In this document: positions 1-11,839 of the stretch, piece by piece | Position numbering within the stretch: the stretch's first letter is position 1 | Layout: each line of letters starts with the position of its first letter | Assembly: GCA_003550325.1 (NCBI GenBank) | Contig: QKWP01000007.1 | Location: forward strand, 664,343 to 728,342 | Origin: Gigaspora rosea | Taxonomy: Eukaryota; Glomeromycota; Glomeromycetes; Diversisporales; Gigasporaceae | Direction of reading: 5' to 3' | Length of the DNA: 64,000 nucleotides | The notes under the pieces: model-generated | What the model saw: only the letters and a program-made list of their open reading frames with translations | What the model was told of the DNA's origin: nothing | Databases searched by the model: none | Program-made: the position numbers and the translations under genes

Positions 1-132
1 TTGGCATTACCTGATTACAATCGGGTGACCCGTTTTTAATCGGATAATCGGTTTAGTTTCGGATAACCGGTTCCAATCGGTTTTCACCCGACGGGTCACG
101 GTTGGAGATTTTCAATCCGGTTTGGAACCCTA
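1..132. mobile_element. Terminal fragment of a hAT-like element
   Basis: The stretch carries repeated CGGATAACCGG/ATCGG-type words in both orientations, like the subterminal repeats of hAT elements. It stops at a sequence whose complement reads TAGGGTTCCAAACCGG. The same TAGGGTTCCAAA start occurs at 29927. The other end would lie left of the window. Family assignment is inferred from the terminus and subterminal repeats only. Confidence 0.4.
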
Positions 133-1272
133 GTTATAACGCATGTTCACCAATAGATTAGACACTTCACAAGATTAGTATTTGGTCTACTATATGAATC
201 AAATACAGCGCCTCTACTAATCATATTTTATCTATCCAAATCTAGATGAGTCTTGACTACTCTAATAGATTTAGGTTATAAATAAATTAGTCTGAGCTTC
301 TATTCTTGAATTTAATTTATATGTATTTGTTACTATGCAATTTAAGCTATCTATATAGTCTCTATGTAACTTTTTATTTAATTATTTAATAAAGATACAA
401 GCAAGGCTTAGGATGGCACCAGAAATCACCTGATTTTTTAGAGAGGAGGGGTCTTTGGTCTAGCCAGGTTACTATATATCCTTTATTCTGATTGGCTAAT
501 ACAATATATTATTTATATAATACCAGTATAATTACATAGAATGTGCAACATGAAATGCGAAGGGATAGTATTGTTCAACTTTTTTGATATCCACTATGCT
601 TATTTTTGCAAAATCTTTTTTGTTAGAAATAATAATTTTTATTTATTCATTTTTAAAAGGAGTTAAAATTTTTACATCTAATCTTACATGTAGATCACAC
701 TTTATAATGCAAAGCTAATGATACTGATTATTTATTAAATATGATGCAAATCTTATATTGATGATTAATGGTATAGTTCAAAGATGACAGGAACATATAT
801 TCGTTAATTTATTTGCAGTTTAATAATCTGTATTTTGGATGATGCACATTGGTGTATTTTGCATTACTAGCATGATTATATTTTATGTATAACATAAATG
901 TGGTAAGAATTTTACTTATGATTTTCATAATAATTTCATTATCACTTGTCATTTAAAGTAAGAACTTTTCAAATATTGATCATTAATTATGATATTCTTT
1001 ACTATTTTAAGGCTTTAACAGGTAAATATTATAATACAGATTTTGAATTTGTTGATATTACTATGGCAACATTCTCTTAACTAAGATTATAATATAACAT
1101 CATCATTGTTGATAGATACTGTAAGTTAATTTATCAAAAATGATACAATACTAACGATCAAATTAGAATTTTGCATTTTCGTTATGGCTTCATTGTTTAT
1201 TAGATTTTGCTACTAGTTTTTTTTTTACGCTTGGGTTCATCTTTTGCTTAGTAACTAGTTTCACTTCAATAA
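133..1272. other. A+T-rich intergenic sequence, no gene seen
   Basis: No reading frame with recognisable protein features was found. A short word around 417-435, GCACCAGAAATCACCTGATT, is nearly repeated at 9830-9850, so part of this stretch is probably old repeat. Confidence 0.5.
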
Positions 1273-2650
1273 CATCACATTTTACTGATACTCATTTTAC
1301 TAATAAGCCTATTTTACAGATGATTGCTTTACAAACGATTTCATTTCATAAACAATATATTTTTACTGACAGCTAGAAATTGTATCTATATAAGGTTACC
1401 TGGGTAACCTGCATAACACCCATTAACCAGGTTATGACCCTTGCTACCTGGGTAACCTGCGGAAGTAACGCCGTGTGCCTATATTTGTACATTTAGTGCA
1501 ACAACAACACAGATTTTACACGTTTGTGTCATGGGCTGATTCGAATCAATTACCCGGGTAACTAATTTATACTTTGCAATTATTAAATTTTTTTGCATCA
1601 CGATAATCACTATTTCTACTAACAGTTTTTTCTTTAGAACGAACGTTTGATGTGTATTAGTTATCCGTAAACCTATGATGCAGCTTGAGTAACTATAGCT
1701 GTTCTCATAAATTTTTGGACATTTGGTAAAAATTTGACCAAATGATTGATTGGCTGATTCGATAAATTTATGATTTGGCTGTGATAAAATTTTTATTAAT
1801 ATATAAAACGATATATATTTTTAAATTCATAGTGATAATACTGTCTGAATGGTACAACAATATCAACTTCTTCATAAATATAATATTTAAGATCGTAATG
1901 TTTTACTAAAAACAGGTACTTATTAGTTAGTAAAAATTTGAAAACATTAAGCTTCACAACACAAAAGATTTTTTTGGTTAATACTTTTTTTAACAATTCT
2001 AACATAGTTTTTTTGTTTTGGTACAGTACAAATGAAAATTACTATGGGAAACCATTATTATTCACTATTCACATATTTAAAAATATCAAATATTGCTATA
2101 GAACTTATGTTTAAAGGATTTTTACAAATTTTTTATCAAAAACTTCTATAAATATCATGCATTAGTTATTCTTATTCATGAAGAGGTGCTGTGTTGTTAT
2201 TGTTGTGTCAGTATTAGTATTGAAGGTACATTTTATATTACATGAAATGAGTCTGATCAGCTCATATAAATACCTATAAACTAAAAAGTAAAATCTTTGG
2301 GTAAATGGGTATACGTAACAAACACGATCTAAGGGCCATAATAAGCAAAAAAAAATGAGACATTTTATACATATGCGACGTACGCTCAATTTATATTTGG
2401 GTTACCCAGGTTACCCGCCGGTTTATAACCCGGTAATGATTTTTTGTATGGGCGGGTAACCCGGAGTTAAAATTTTTGATGGGTACAAACTCTACTGACA
2501 GCTCATTTTGCAAAGTAATTCTATTATCGTTAGGATTAAGTGTAGAATCAAGTTATATGAGCTATTAGTTGTCTGTAAAATGAAATCATCTATAAATTAG
2601 TTATCTGTAAAATAAGCTTGGCAGTGTAATGAGTATCAATAAAATGTGAA
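1273..2650. mobile_element. Outer non-autonomous element with long diverged inverted ends
   Basis: The left end at 1273-1360 (CACATTTTACTGATACTCAT followed by a CTATTTTACAGAT motif) is matched in inverted orientation at about 2560-2650. The arms are roughly 90 bp and diverged, and recurring TTTACAGA words lie inside them. A second element (1375-2492) is inserted within it. No coding capacity is visible. Confidence 0.5.
1375..2492. mobile_element. Nested element with 11-bp target duplication (MULE-like)
   Basis: The 11-base word TACTGACAGCT occurs immediately before (1364-1374) and after (2493-2503) this interval, as expected for a target-site duplication; 9-11 bp is typical of Mutator-like elements. 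Weak inverted termini pair GAAATTGTATC with GAGTTTGTACC. GGTTACC/GGGTAACC palindromic words cluster near both ends (1395-1460, 2398-2475). No transposase is visible, so it is non-autonomous. Confidence 0.55.
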
Positions 2651-2982
2651 GCCTTTAAAGTGATTGTTGGTATGACAGATTTCTTCATGAACAATTATCA
2701 GAAACCATGGTAATTTGGGGAGTTTGTCAAAATGCAAGATTGGAAGACTTTATGGAATTACATATTCGATTTATTGCCTCAACCTTAGAAGTGGGTATTT
2801 TCTGGTTAATGTTGTAAATACACGTAATTGTTGGAATCGAATTACTAAAAAATTATTCTTTTTTCTTTGGGTAATATACTAATTATTGGTAGGTAAAGAT
2901 GAGTTCCGCGATCATTCAGGCAATGAAAGGGTCTCCTATCTGATAATTAGGCACCATAGCTGCAATGACAGTACAAGGGTGA

Positions 2983-3161
2983 ATATGAAGTTTAATTCGA
3001 TTCACTTTAACGATTGTGTTTCAAAAGAATGCAAATTATAGGGTGAGTATGAAATTTAAATTTTTAATTTGTTCACTTTAACATTTGTGTTATGATTAAC
3101 CGTAATCAGTATGAAGTTTAATTTGTTCACTTTAATGATTGTGTTTCAAGAAAATGCATGA
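2983..3161. repeat. Tandem repeat, about 65-bp unit, three copies
   Basis: A unit reading roughly TATGAAGTTTAATTTGTTCA, CTTTAA, then GATTGTGTTTCAA occurs three times in a row with substitutions. A remnant of the same unit resumes near 3508, on the far side of two inserted elements. Confidence 0.6.
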
Positions 3162-3291
3162 TTAGGCCATGCAAAGCTAATTTTTCGTTTTGCATAACCT
3201 GGGGTTTCAAAATTCCGGTTGGCGGGTCGAATTTTTTATTTTATTTTATTTTATTTTTTTAAAAAAAAGAAATTAACTTTGCGTGGCCTAA
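3162..3291. mobile_element. Foldback MITE, GGCCAYGCAAAG family, copy 1
   Basis: The left end, TTAGGCCATGCAAAG then TAATTTTTCGTTTTGC, is matched by an inverted right end finishing in CTTTGCGTGGCCTAA. A TTA or TA target duplication is possible. The copy is about 130 bp and non-coding. A second copy follows after about 20 bp. Confidence 0.6.
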
Positions 3292-3310
3292 ATTAATTCA
3301 TGTTCACATC

Positions 3311-3497
3311 TAAGGTCACGCAAAGTTAATTCTTTGGTTTGCATAACATGGAATCAGAAAATTGGTTTTTTTGAGTAATTCCGGAAAATTAAAAAATGGA
3401 ATAAAGGAATTTTTTTAAAAAAATTTTTTTTTTTTTTTGGAAAAATTGGGTCAGCGGGTTACGCAAAAAACGAAAAATTAACTTTGCGTGGCCTTAA
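3311..3497. mobile_element. Foldback MITE, GGCCAYGCAAAG family, copy 2
   Basis: It begins TAAGGTCACGCAAAGTTAAT and ends in inverted ATTAACTTTGCGTGGCCTTA. It lies directly after copy 1 in the same orientation; the same two-unit arrangement recurs at 41229-41602. Confidence 0.6.
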
Positions 3498-3599
3498 TGT
3501 TATTATTTAAATTCACTTTAATGATTAACGGGCTTTTCAACAATATTTTGTTTCAGAAAAATATTACGTCCAGTAAAAAATATGAATGGAAACCGATGA

Positions 3600-3860
3600 C
3601 AGGTTTCCCCTTACCTGGCGCACGTGATCATACCGGTCCTGCGCGGCGTCACATGCTGCGCAGCTATCTTATTTTTTAAAAAATCAAAATTTGCATGGGA
3701 AACAGCCCTTCTTGTTCTAACAAAAAAATTCCTTGCAAAATTTTGATATAAACTAAAATGAGGTAAACTTTTATTTTTTATTGTTTTGATCTCACGTTAC
3801 ACCTGAACTTATATAAAGTGCGACATATAATTGTGTCGCATGGCGCGATATATACATTTT
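3600..3860. mobile_element. Non-autonomous element carrying the shared CCTTGCAAAATT core
   Basis: The stretch contains TCTAACAAAAAAATTCCTTG at about 3716 and a TGATCTCACGTTACACC segment at about 3788. Both recur, with similar spacing, in the elements at 35563, 43378 and 47937. A G+C-richer hairpin-like patch (GCGCGGCGTCACATGCTGCG) is near 3640. The ends are not certain. Confidence 0.45.
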
Positions 3861-4007
3861 TTCTATAATTTAAACTCTATAATATAAAAATAATACACAA
3901 AAGAATAAGATTTAAACATTAAAAATAAAAAAAAAGCTAACAAGATTTAATAATCTAAAACATCACTAATAGACTATTAATAATAAATATTTACTTTTAC
4001 AACTGAT

Positions 4008-6252
4008 TTAAAAATCTACGGTTACAATTCTACCTTCAATTATTGGTGCAACAGTAACCCAATCCTTTACAAATTCCACTTTCTTTGGTTCTGTATCCAC
4101 TACTGGATTTAATGTAGATGTTGCTTCTTCTTCTTCTTGCACTTTCACATGTTCACCCATAGAGAGAGATAGTGCACTACTGATCCTTCGGCTAGATATA
4201 TTTCCATACGCTGATTTCTCTCGTTTTGACTCTGCAAGTTTTTTCCATGAATTAGCGGCCTTAATAACTGCTTCTTTTGTGCGAGCTTCACAACTCATAT
4301 TAAACTTCATTGCATTAATGTAATAAAGGCCAATGAAATATCGTCTGATTAAAGTGGAAAGAATCACTCCATTCTCGTGATCCACAAGGTATTGTGTAGT
4401 TGGTTCGGCGAAGGCTTTGTAGCCATCATTACCTGTTGCCAAATATTCTACGGTGCAAACTGTATATGTCTTTTGCATATCAAGCTTTCCGATAATTCGA
4501 TGTGGACCAGGATCATCTTCATCTTCATCATCAATTTGTCTCTCGGTCAACCATACATTTCGCAAACGATCGCCGGGTTCTGCATTTTGATTATATTCTA
4601 TCTTCAACCCGCTTACAAGCGGAAACCGACCTTCTTGTTTAGGAACCATTGAAACGGCACTTTGCAGCACGTCCCATAACTGTCTTCCAGTAACACGAAT
4701 AACAACAACTGTGTCTTCAAACGGATATATTTCAAGTAAATCTCCCAATGTGATTTCTCCATTATATATTGAATCCGACCGGATAGTTCCAGCGCATAAG
4801 ATAGCACAATCAATATTATGAGGAATACACGGTTTATAGGCATAAAACAATAGATCCGCAATAAAGTTTCCAAATGCTGTCTCTTGTGTACGAAGAATTG
4901 AGGAACGACAATCCCATGGTTTTATGGTGTAAGCCATAGGTTTTGACATTTTTTCTTTGATATCCGTTGTTGCTGAGTCAATCAATCTTGACAGATGTTC
5001 ATCTTCAACAATAGATGAGGTAACTTCTTGTCGTGTCACTATAAATGATTATATGTCATTAAAAAAGATTGATTATTTTTTAATTTAGAAAATTTTTTTT
5101 TCATCAAACTAAATTTTTAAACGTAATCCATTAAATGGATAATAAAACAAACCAGTTATGTTTTTTATTCTTTTAAATGTTCGTCCTTCATTGGTATTTT
5201 CATCAATATCGAGTTCCACGATACTTAATTCTCTGAAATCAACTCCACTCTTCACAAGTCGCACTCCATCATCACCTACATCTTCTTTTCCGGTCCATCC
5301 ATCATTGCCTTCAGCTTCTCTGGTCCACCCATTAATAACATCACATCCTTTACCAATGTAAAAAAAATGATCGTGTCTATTTGAAAATGTCATAGATCAC
5401 ATTAAAAAAATTTTTAATATTTAATTAAAAACAAAAATTCAATTATTCATTTGAATAAATTACCCTCCAAGAATCAAATCAATATCATCTTTACACTGAT
5501 TGGCAAGTATAATGTCATTTGGTAGTCGACAATGTGTGAGAGCAATAATAAGGTCAACGGCATGCGGACCGTTGGGGTCACGCAACTGTGCAATAAGCTC
5601 CTTTCCTGCACTCACATAATCTTTATGTTTTAAATTTGGTGGAAGATTAGGAATGGTTTCAAGCCAATCTCTAGAACAATTAAAAAAAATTTTTCCGAAT
5701 GATTGAAATAAACGCATTATTATAATTATTATTATTATTATTTACTTTTCAACCAATCCTACAATTCCAAGCTTGAGTCCATTCTTTTCTAGAATTACAA
5801 ATTTTTTACCGGCCACAGGTTCATCAGTTTCCGAATCAACAACATTAGAAAGAAGCCATGGAAAATTAGACATTGCCACCAATCCTTTAAGAGTTGGTAC
5901 TCCAAAATCGAAATCATGATTTCCAAGACAAGCAGCATCAATTCCAAAAGCATTCAACGCTGGTACCTAATATAATAATGTTATAGTTGCTTGATTAATT
6001 ATTATTAACAAAAAAAAAAAAGATCGATAATCGAAATCGAAGGGATACCATGTGCGTTCCTTTACTAACGCTGCTTTCAACTGATGGGTTAAAAGCATCA
6101 CCACTAAAGAATACGCATGAACTTTCAACACCATAACTTTCTCGAAATTCTTTAATCACTGTAGCAAACCGAGCAGCACCACCAACAGGTTCACGCTTAT
6201 GTGGAGCGAGATGATATACATCATTAAAGTGAAGAATTTGTAATTTAGGCAT
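4008..6252 (-). CDS. 5'-nucleotidase-family metallophosphoesterase (five exons)
   Basis: Exons on the minus strand are 6252-6049, 5966-5746, 5670-5464, 5376-5153 and 5038-4008. All four introns (82, 75, 87 and 114 bp) are GT-AG, and the joined frame is open for 628 residues. The N-terminal half has the dinuclear-metal signatures in order: HFNDVYH (residues 8-14), GDAFNPS (51-57), GNHDFDFG (83-90), LTH (186-188) and GGHDH (210-214). The last is restored only by joining exons 3 and 4, which supports the splicing. The C-terminal half matches the 5'-nucleotidase substrate domain, with CAGTIRSD near 367-374, YPFEDT near 390-395 and GNDGY near 488-492. The family hydrolyses nucleoside monophosphates or related phosphoesters; the substrate here is inferred. 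No signal peptide or membrane segment is seen, so it is probably intracellular. The usual Asn-Gly-Gly before the Ile-Arg reads Ala-Gly-Thr, a small departure. Confidence 0.93.
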
Positions 6253-6328
6253 TTTTTTAAATTAGTTGATTTTTAAAAATTGTTCAGATTCGATCAGCGA
6301 ATGTGTTTGACTGTAACACGTACATATA

Positions 6329-6418
6329 GGCGCTGTTCAATAGAAAAGGGCGATCTCTTTAAAAATCTGGATTTAGAAGGAGATCTCTCCTTTTTTTAAC
6401 GCCCTTAAACAACGCTTT
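6329..6418. mobile_element. Short foldback element upstream of the nucleotidase gene
   Basis: Imperfect inverted ends, GGCGCTGTTCAA then AAAGGGCG at left and GGGCGTT complement with AAGCGTTGTTTAA at right, enclose a GAGATCTCC core. It begins only 77 bp upstream of the nucleotidase start codon and could affect its promoter. Confidence 0.5.
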
Positions 6419-6852
6419 GAAAATCGTGAAACGCTAATTTGCCAAATTTGATATGTTTTAGCTAAATGTTGTATGATTATCTAATGGTACAAACTAATCT
6501 AGGCGAAAAAATAGCTAAAAAGGTAAAATTCGTGTTTGTTGTTGTTGTTGTTATGCAACTGTGAAAAAAAAAAATCTATGTTGACCTCATCGTGATTTAC
6601 TGCCCAATCAAATTGCTTTTTTATTACTCACAACTCTATCCAATAGTTTTTTCTGTACATGCAAAAAAAAAAGATTACTCATTTCGCATACGGATCTTTT
6701 TTTACCGGATCCTAATCGTGCAATAAGCTATCCAAATTAGTACGTGCATTGACTAAAAATTACCGGTTTACTGATTTTTACCATCGTTAATAAACAATAT
6801 TTACATGTTGCAGTATTACCCCGTAAAAAAGAATCTTATATTAGAAAAAGAA

Positions 6853-7112
6853 ATAGATTTGCGTACAATTTATACTTTATACATCGTGCTGGTAATCCTT
6901 GCTACTTTCACCATAAATGACTTATTTAAATATGTGCATTGGGGGCTGAGTTTTTATTTTTTTTTAACAAGAACCGCATTGATATCCGTAAATTATTGAT
7001 TTGCGTACAATTTCTTCTTTATACATCGTTCTAGTAATCCTTGTTACTTTCGCCATAAATGACTTATTTAAATATGTACAATGGGGCTGAGTAGTTTTAT
7101 TTTTTTTAATTG
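6853..7112. repeat. Direct tandem duplication, about 145-bp unit
   Basis: The segment GATTTGCGTACAATTT through ATGACTTATTTAAATATGTGCA at 6857-6940 is repeated almost unchanged at 7000-7085, each followed by TGGGGCTGAGT. Short open frames crossing it have no protein-like character. Confidence 0.7.
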
Positions 7113-8625
7113 ATATCCGCAAATTATTAATCTTGAAGACATTGATGTCCGCAAAGTTACATAATCTTGAGGTCATCAATGGTCTCGAAATCGCATAATT
7201 ACTGATATCTAATAAGTATATTCTTAACTGTAATTGTGTGATTTTGAGGACATCGATATTCTCAAAATTTCATACCTTTATGATTCTATTTAAAAACATT
7301 AGATATTGCGCAATCCCTGATTTCAATATACAATTTTGTTTCAGATCAATTTTGCGGCTTTTAAATTGTACTGTACAGTACATCTCAATCTGTTTATATC
7401 CGAATTAAGTAACCAAACACGCATCATTTTCTCTGCTATACCAATAGCAGTGTTGATCTTACTGAATAAGCTTTGTGTCTAATTTTTGTATGAAATCTTT
7501 TGCTTTTCGATCTTACCAATTATAGTTAAATTGATATTGATCCGCTAGCTACTCAATCTCAAAACCTGTTAAAATAATTATCGATAAGATTGTTGAATCA
7601 CTATGAAGCTTATTATTATTACTAATAATAAGCAACAAAATAAAAATGATTGATCCAATTTAGTATTTACAAATAAACATGTGGCACTGCATGAAATTAA
7701 TAGGATCCTACGTATGATTTTTTTTCTTTTCATTTTCAGATTGTCGATATTGGCCATTTTATTCATTGTAAAATTCCTTATTAGATTTCTAACGTACATG
7801 CATATGTAAAATATGCAAGAATACATCTTGCTTTTCAAAAAAATACCAATGCATCGTAAAACCATACTCTTTTTTTTTTTTGAAACTTCTTATTATTCAA
7901 CTGCTTGTTTAACACTCGGTATTTTGTCGATTTGTTCGTTCATAGTTACAATAATTTACCGTAAAGAAGTTTATTACAAATCGATACACAATACTGTAAA
8001 TAGTTAAAAGCGCAAAAACATAACCTTGATCGTATTATTAAATTAGTTTTAGCGCACTGTTCACGTTTTGATATAACCATGAAATTATCGTTTTCTAGAT
8101 CGACATAAAATCTCGAACTACAAAAATCACCAAGAAAATTAACAATTATCAAATATCTGACGTCAAAAATTCTAAGTAAAAATTTACAAAAAATAAAAAA
8201 TCCTAAATCTTTAATACATATAATTTTTTCTTAATACATATTGCTAATAAGTTTGTTATTTTTATTAATATGTTTTTTATTAGAACGGAAAATTTTATTT
8301 TAAACAGTAATTTAAAACTTTATTGAGAAATTTACAAAAAATCGATATTTTCATAATCATTACCGATCATGTATGAATCATTCAATCAATCATTTTAATT
8401 TTACTAATAAAAAGTTAACCATAATAAAACAATCAACATAGCTTAGTTCTGATTTACTTACTTGAGTTGCCACCCTAGTACACTTCAATGCTTAATGTTT
8501 TAATTACAAAGACAAAAAAAATTTTTTAAAAAAAATTTTTTTTTTTGTCTAACTTTAATCCTATTTTTCACCCAGAAAAGGTCCGAAAAACGCGGTTTGA
8601 CCTCAAACCAAGTAGAAATACCCCC
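7113..8625. other. Intergenic sequence, no gene seen
   Basis: The stretch is A+T-rich. Short open frames (for example 7578-7865 minus) are low-complexity and lack motifs. ATTGATATCCGCAAATTATT-like words echo the neighbouring duplication. Confidence 0.5.
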
Positions 8626-8776
8626 CTGAACAAGTTTACTTAGAGGCCCAAAGCATGTTATCTTGATAAAAAAAGGGGTTTTATATGACAAACCAAAAAT
8701 TTTTAACTTTAGTATATAGACAACCCATTTTTCTTACAAGGTAACCTACTTTGGTCGCCTAAGTAAAGTTGTTCAG
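8626..8776. mobile_element. Foldback element with CTGAACAA ends
   Basis: Left CTGAACAAGTTTACTTAGAG and inverted right CTGAACAACTTTACTTAGGC share about 24 of 28 positions. The same AAGTAAACTTGTTCAG word is found inside the elements at 29426 and 30161 and at about 30585, so it is a dispersed motif. Confidence 0.55.
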
Positions 8777-9059
8777 AGCACGATTTTACACATAACTGCT
8801 AATTTAAATTAGTAAATTTTTGTTTTTGGCGAAGTTACATTTTGAAAAGGTGCAAAATTGGCAAAATTTAAATCTGATTTTTGTACTATTTTTTTCTACT
8901 CCTCTTGCTCTATATTTTCAAAGAATTTAATTTGAAGTTAATTATTAAACTAAATAGAATCTTTAGTTCAAAGTTTATAGTAAATTCATATGGTTTTTTA
9001 AAAATTTTAATTATAGATCTATTTTAAGGGGACATGTCTTATGCCTAATATATATTGTA

Positions 9060-9215
9060 TACTGTATATCTAATAATGCAAAACCTTAGCAATCTTATGA
9101 CCCTGTGATTGGATTTTAATGATTTTGGGCTTGTTAGAATTATCTCATTGAGATGAACATTTTGGTAATAAAATCATTCGAAATGGACTAGTAGATCAAA
9201 AGTTATTTAATATTG
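9060..9215. mobile_element. Dispersed repeat, copy 1 (pair with 27125-27225)
   Basis: The segment running GATTGGATTTTAATGATTTT to AATGGACTAGTAGATCAAAA is found in reverse complement at 27125-27225, with mostly transition differences. Confidence 0.55.
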
Positions 9216-9275
9216 TATATATTTATATAATATACTAGCTGTAAACCTATGCAATAATGCACGGAAATGATCTGT

Positions 9276-9750
9276 GAATTGATAGCATAGCGGTTATGCT
9301 CCCAGGTCTCCAATCAAAGGTTGCCAGTTCAATACCGCTTGGTAGTAAATTGAATTGGATAGTCAGAACCCGATTAGGAATAACCGAAGTCATACAAGAT
9401 ATAAGGTCAGTCCAATAAAATATGAACTTGATGGCGGCATTTTTGTGTAATGATTACGTACCCACAGGAGTCAGACCGAGGTAAATCAGACGATCTTGCA
9501 GGAAGTATAAATAACATTGGTGCAAACCACATTTGGGCAGCAAAAAGGCAAGCCAGATGAAGCATTCACTCACCATAACTTTTCGAGCAGCTAGAACTCT
9601 ATCAGACAAGAACTGAAACAACGCGGCCAGAAGGTTGTTTGGGCAGCTTTGAGCAAGCCAGACAGCTTATCTGAGATAGTAGAAAATGTGTAAAAATAGG
9701 AGAATTACATAGAAGAAGCACGCTGGGTTAAAGTGTAAAAAAAAAAAATT
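9276..9750 (+). mobile_element. Candidate tRNA-derived SINE
   Basis: An RNA polymerase III A box, TAGCATAGCGG (9283-9293), and a B box, GTTCAATAC (9327-9335), start exactly 44 bp apart, as in tRNA genes. The T-arm-like CCAGTTCAATACCGCTTGG supports a tRNA origin, but a full cloverleaf with CCA-proximal stem is not seen, so this is not a working tRNA. A more G+C-rich body follows (about 9420-9720), ending in a run of twelve A at about 9738-9749, which could be a SINE tail. The body may be a coding remnant; its source is not recognised. Confidence 0.5.
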
Positions 9751-9881
9751 GCATGAAAGTAAACTTATAAAATTTTTAAATATAATTTTAAAATAAAAAT
9801 AAATATAGTAAAACTTTTATAATTAGGGAAGTGCCAGAAATCACCTGATTAGGATTTTACTAAGTAGCTAACGCAAAACTT

Positions 9882-9965
9882 ATATTTTTGAGACTCCTGC
9901 ACTTACTTTTTTGATACTCCTAGATGTACTCCAAAATTTATATACTTTTTTGATACTGATATCAT
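9882..9965. repeat. Solo arm related to the 48366-49040 palindrome
   Basis: GACTCCTGCACTTACTTTTT and the following GATACTCCTAGATGTACTCC words match the left arm of the large palindrome near 48395-48425. No inverted partner is seen here, so it is a partial or decayed copy. Confidence 0.5.
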
Positions 9966-10042
9966 ATGCAGATGACCATTACCGATAAGCTTTTTAAAAT
10001 TGCTAATAATAATAAACTATTAAAAAAACAATATGTATATAT

Positions 10043-10341
10043 CACACCAGTGGTGTTCAGCACCAGTAAATACAAATTATAATATGCAAAAAAATTTTTT
10101 GTTGTTAGGATTAGAGTTAGAGTTCATGTTAGGGTTAGGGTTAGTATATACCAAAATTTTGCAAGAAATTTTTTTTTTAGAACGTGGAGATAGGTTTCTT
10201 AGACAGAATTTTTCGATATAGACAATTTTTGAAGAAAACACATTTTTCGAAAAATTCGGGTTACATCTGATCTTCACATTATACAAATTTCATGAATTTT
10301 GATTGACCAAAACACATATGGTGTTGAATACCAGTGGTGTG
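10043..10341. mobile_element. MITE with CACACCA ends and TTAGGG-rich centre
   Basis: Left CACACCAGTGGTGTTCAGCA and inverted right CACACCACTGGTATTCAACA define about 300 bp. Inside, 10105-10145 is degenerate TTAGGG repeat. The complement of the shared core (AAATTTTGCAAGAAATTT) lies at 10154-10172. The subterminal word resembles that of the element in the P450 pseudogene intron (58220-58421). Confidence 0.6.
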
Positions 10342-10790
10342 CTTTATCAATGTCCTAAAAAAATGTCATATAATAAATATTATAGCCAATATAGGTTTAA
10401 TAAATAACTTGATTGCATGGTCCACGAATAAAATTTACTGTTTTTAAAAAGTTTAGCACACTTTATAATATCTTTATTTTTAAACTTTTTAGTTATGGCC
10501 TGGTTGCACAGGTTTTTTACCAAGATTATATTTATTTTTTAAAACAATATTTATATGATTTAAAAAAAGAATAAAGCTATATTACATATAACGTTTTTTT
10601 AAAAAGATAAAATAAATTTTTTAAAAAAAACTCTATCTGTGTAATAAATGTTTTAAATACAGTATATCATTAAAATCCATGCTTTTTAAAAAACTTTATA
10701 TGATTTTGAAATTAGTTTAATTGGACATTGTGACATGCCAACCTAGTTTATATATATATTTAATATTCTTACTTTTTTTTTTAAAACAAA

Positions 10791-11450
10791 TATCCCTTAA
10801 ACTGTAAGCAAATCCAGGCAAATTTGGCTGGAAAATTGCTATAAATATGCTTATGATCTATATTTTTTAAAACTTAAGATATTTAATTAAAATTTTTTTT
10901 GATACAATTTAAAAATAAAGATTATATTATAGGAGTATTTAATTTTATATTATAAGAAAAAAAGTTTAAGTTGCTAGTAAGCTAAAAATAGACAAATTTT
11001 AAAAAATTATTTATTCAAAAAAATTATTTACTTTTTCTTGGCGAACTCTATAAATATTATCTCTAGCTTCCTGATTTAATAAAATGATATAGTTTATAAA
11101 AAGGATTACAACTTTTATTATTTCAACTTTTGTGATTTACTTGTAAAAATTAGGACTTGTATTAGAACTGAAATTTTTTTTTATAAACGGGAACATATAA
11201 AATCTAAAAAAACCTAAAAAAAAAGTTTATAGTAAAAATTTTAAAATAAAAACTTTAAACTTTTATTGCTTTAAAGTTTATTAATAATTTTAAAAAATTT
11301 TCATAATAAAGTTTGTAAAATAGATTTTAAAGAAAATATTCTATAAATAAAGTATACTCCATATGCTTAATAAATTTTATTTTATTTAAAAAATTGTACT
11401 ATTTCTAAAAAAATCCAGTCAAATTTGCCTGGATTACAGTTTAAGGGATA
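10791..11450. mobile_element. TA-flanked element, copy 1 (pair with 27619-28278)
   Basis: The inverted ends TATCCCTTAAACTGTAA and a following CAGGCAAATTTG palindrome match at both sides, with TA at each boundary as in Tc1/mariner-like insertions. The interior is A+T-rich and has no open frame. A second copy about 16 kb away shares ends and interior, including GATTTACTTGTAAAAATTA. Confidence 0.65.
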
Positions 11451-11839
11451 GTACTTTATAAATGTATAGAACATAGCTAAAATGGGCATAGCACAAAATT
11501 AGTTTTTTTTTTAATTTATTTTATATATATAGTACTAATGTTTCTTCTTTTTTTTTAGAATGAACATAGTACAATTAGTTAGTATAGGTGTAGCAGTAGC
11601 ATAATAGTTAGTATAATAGCTAGGAATAGCACAATAGTTAGAACATAGCATGATAGTTTGGATATAGTATGATAGTTGAAATCGGATTTATGTTCTAAAT
11701 TGTATTTATTTTGTATTGTTTTTTTTGAAGTAAAACATATGGACATATATGATTGATTAAGATTGGTCAATCACAGAATCGCCATAGGATGGACTACCAT
11801 AAAATCACACTCTTTTTTAAATAAAAAATTGGCTTGTCT

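Noticed and set aside
4377..4873. Open frames antisense to, or in other frames of, the nucleotidase gene
   Set aside because: They are shadows of exon 5, which has clear family motifs and correct splicing.
10105..10145. True telomere or chromosome end
   Set aside because: Only two to three TTAGGG units, degenerate, and enclosed in an element with paired ends.
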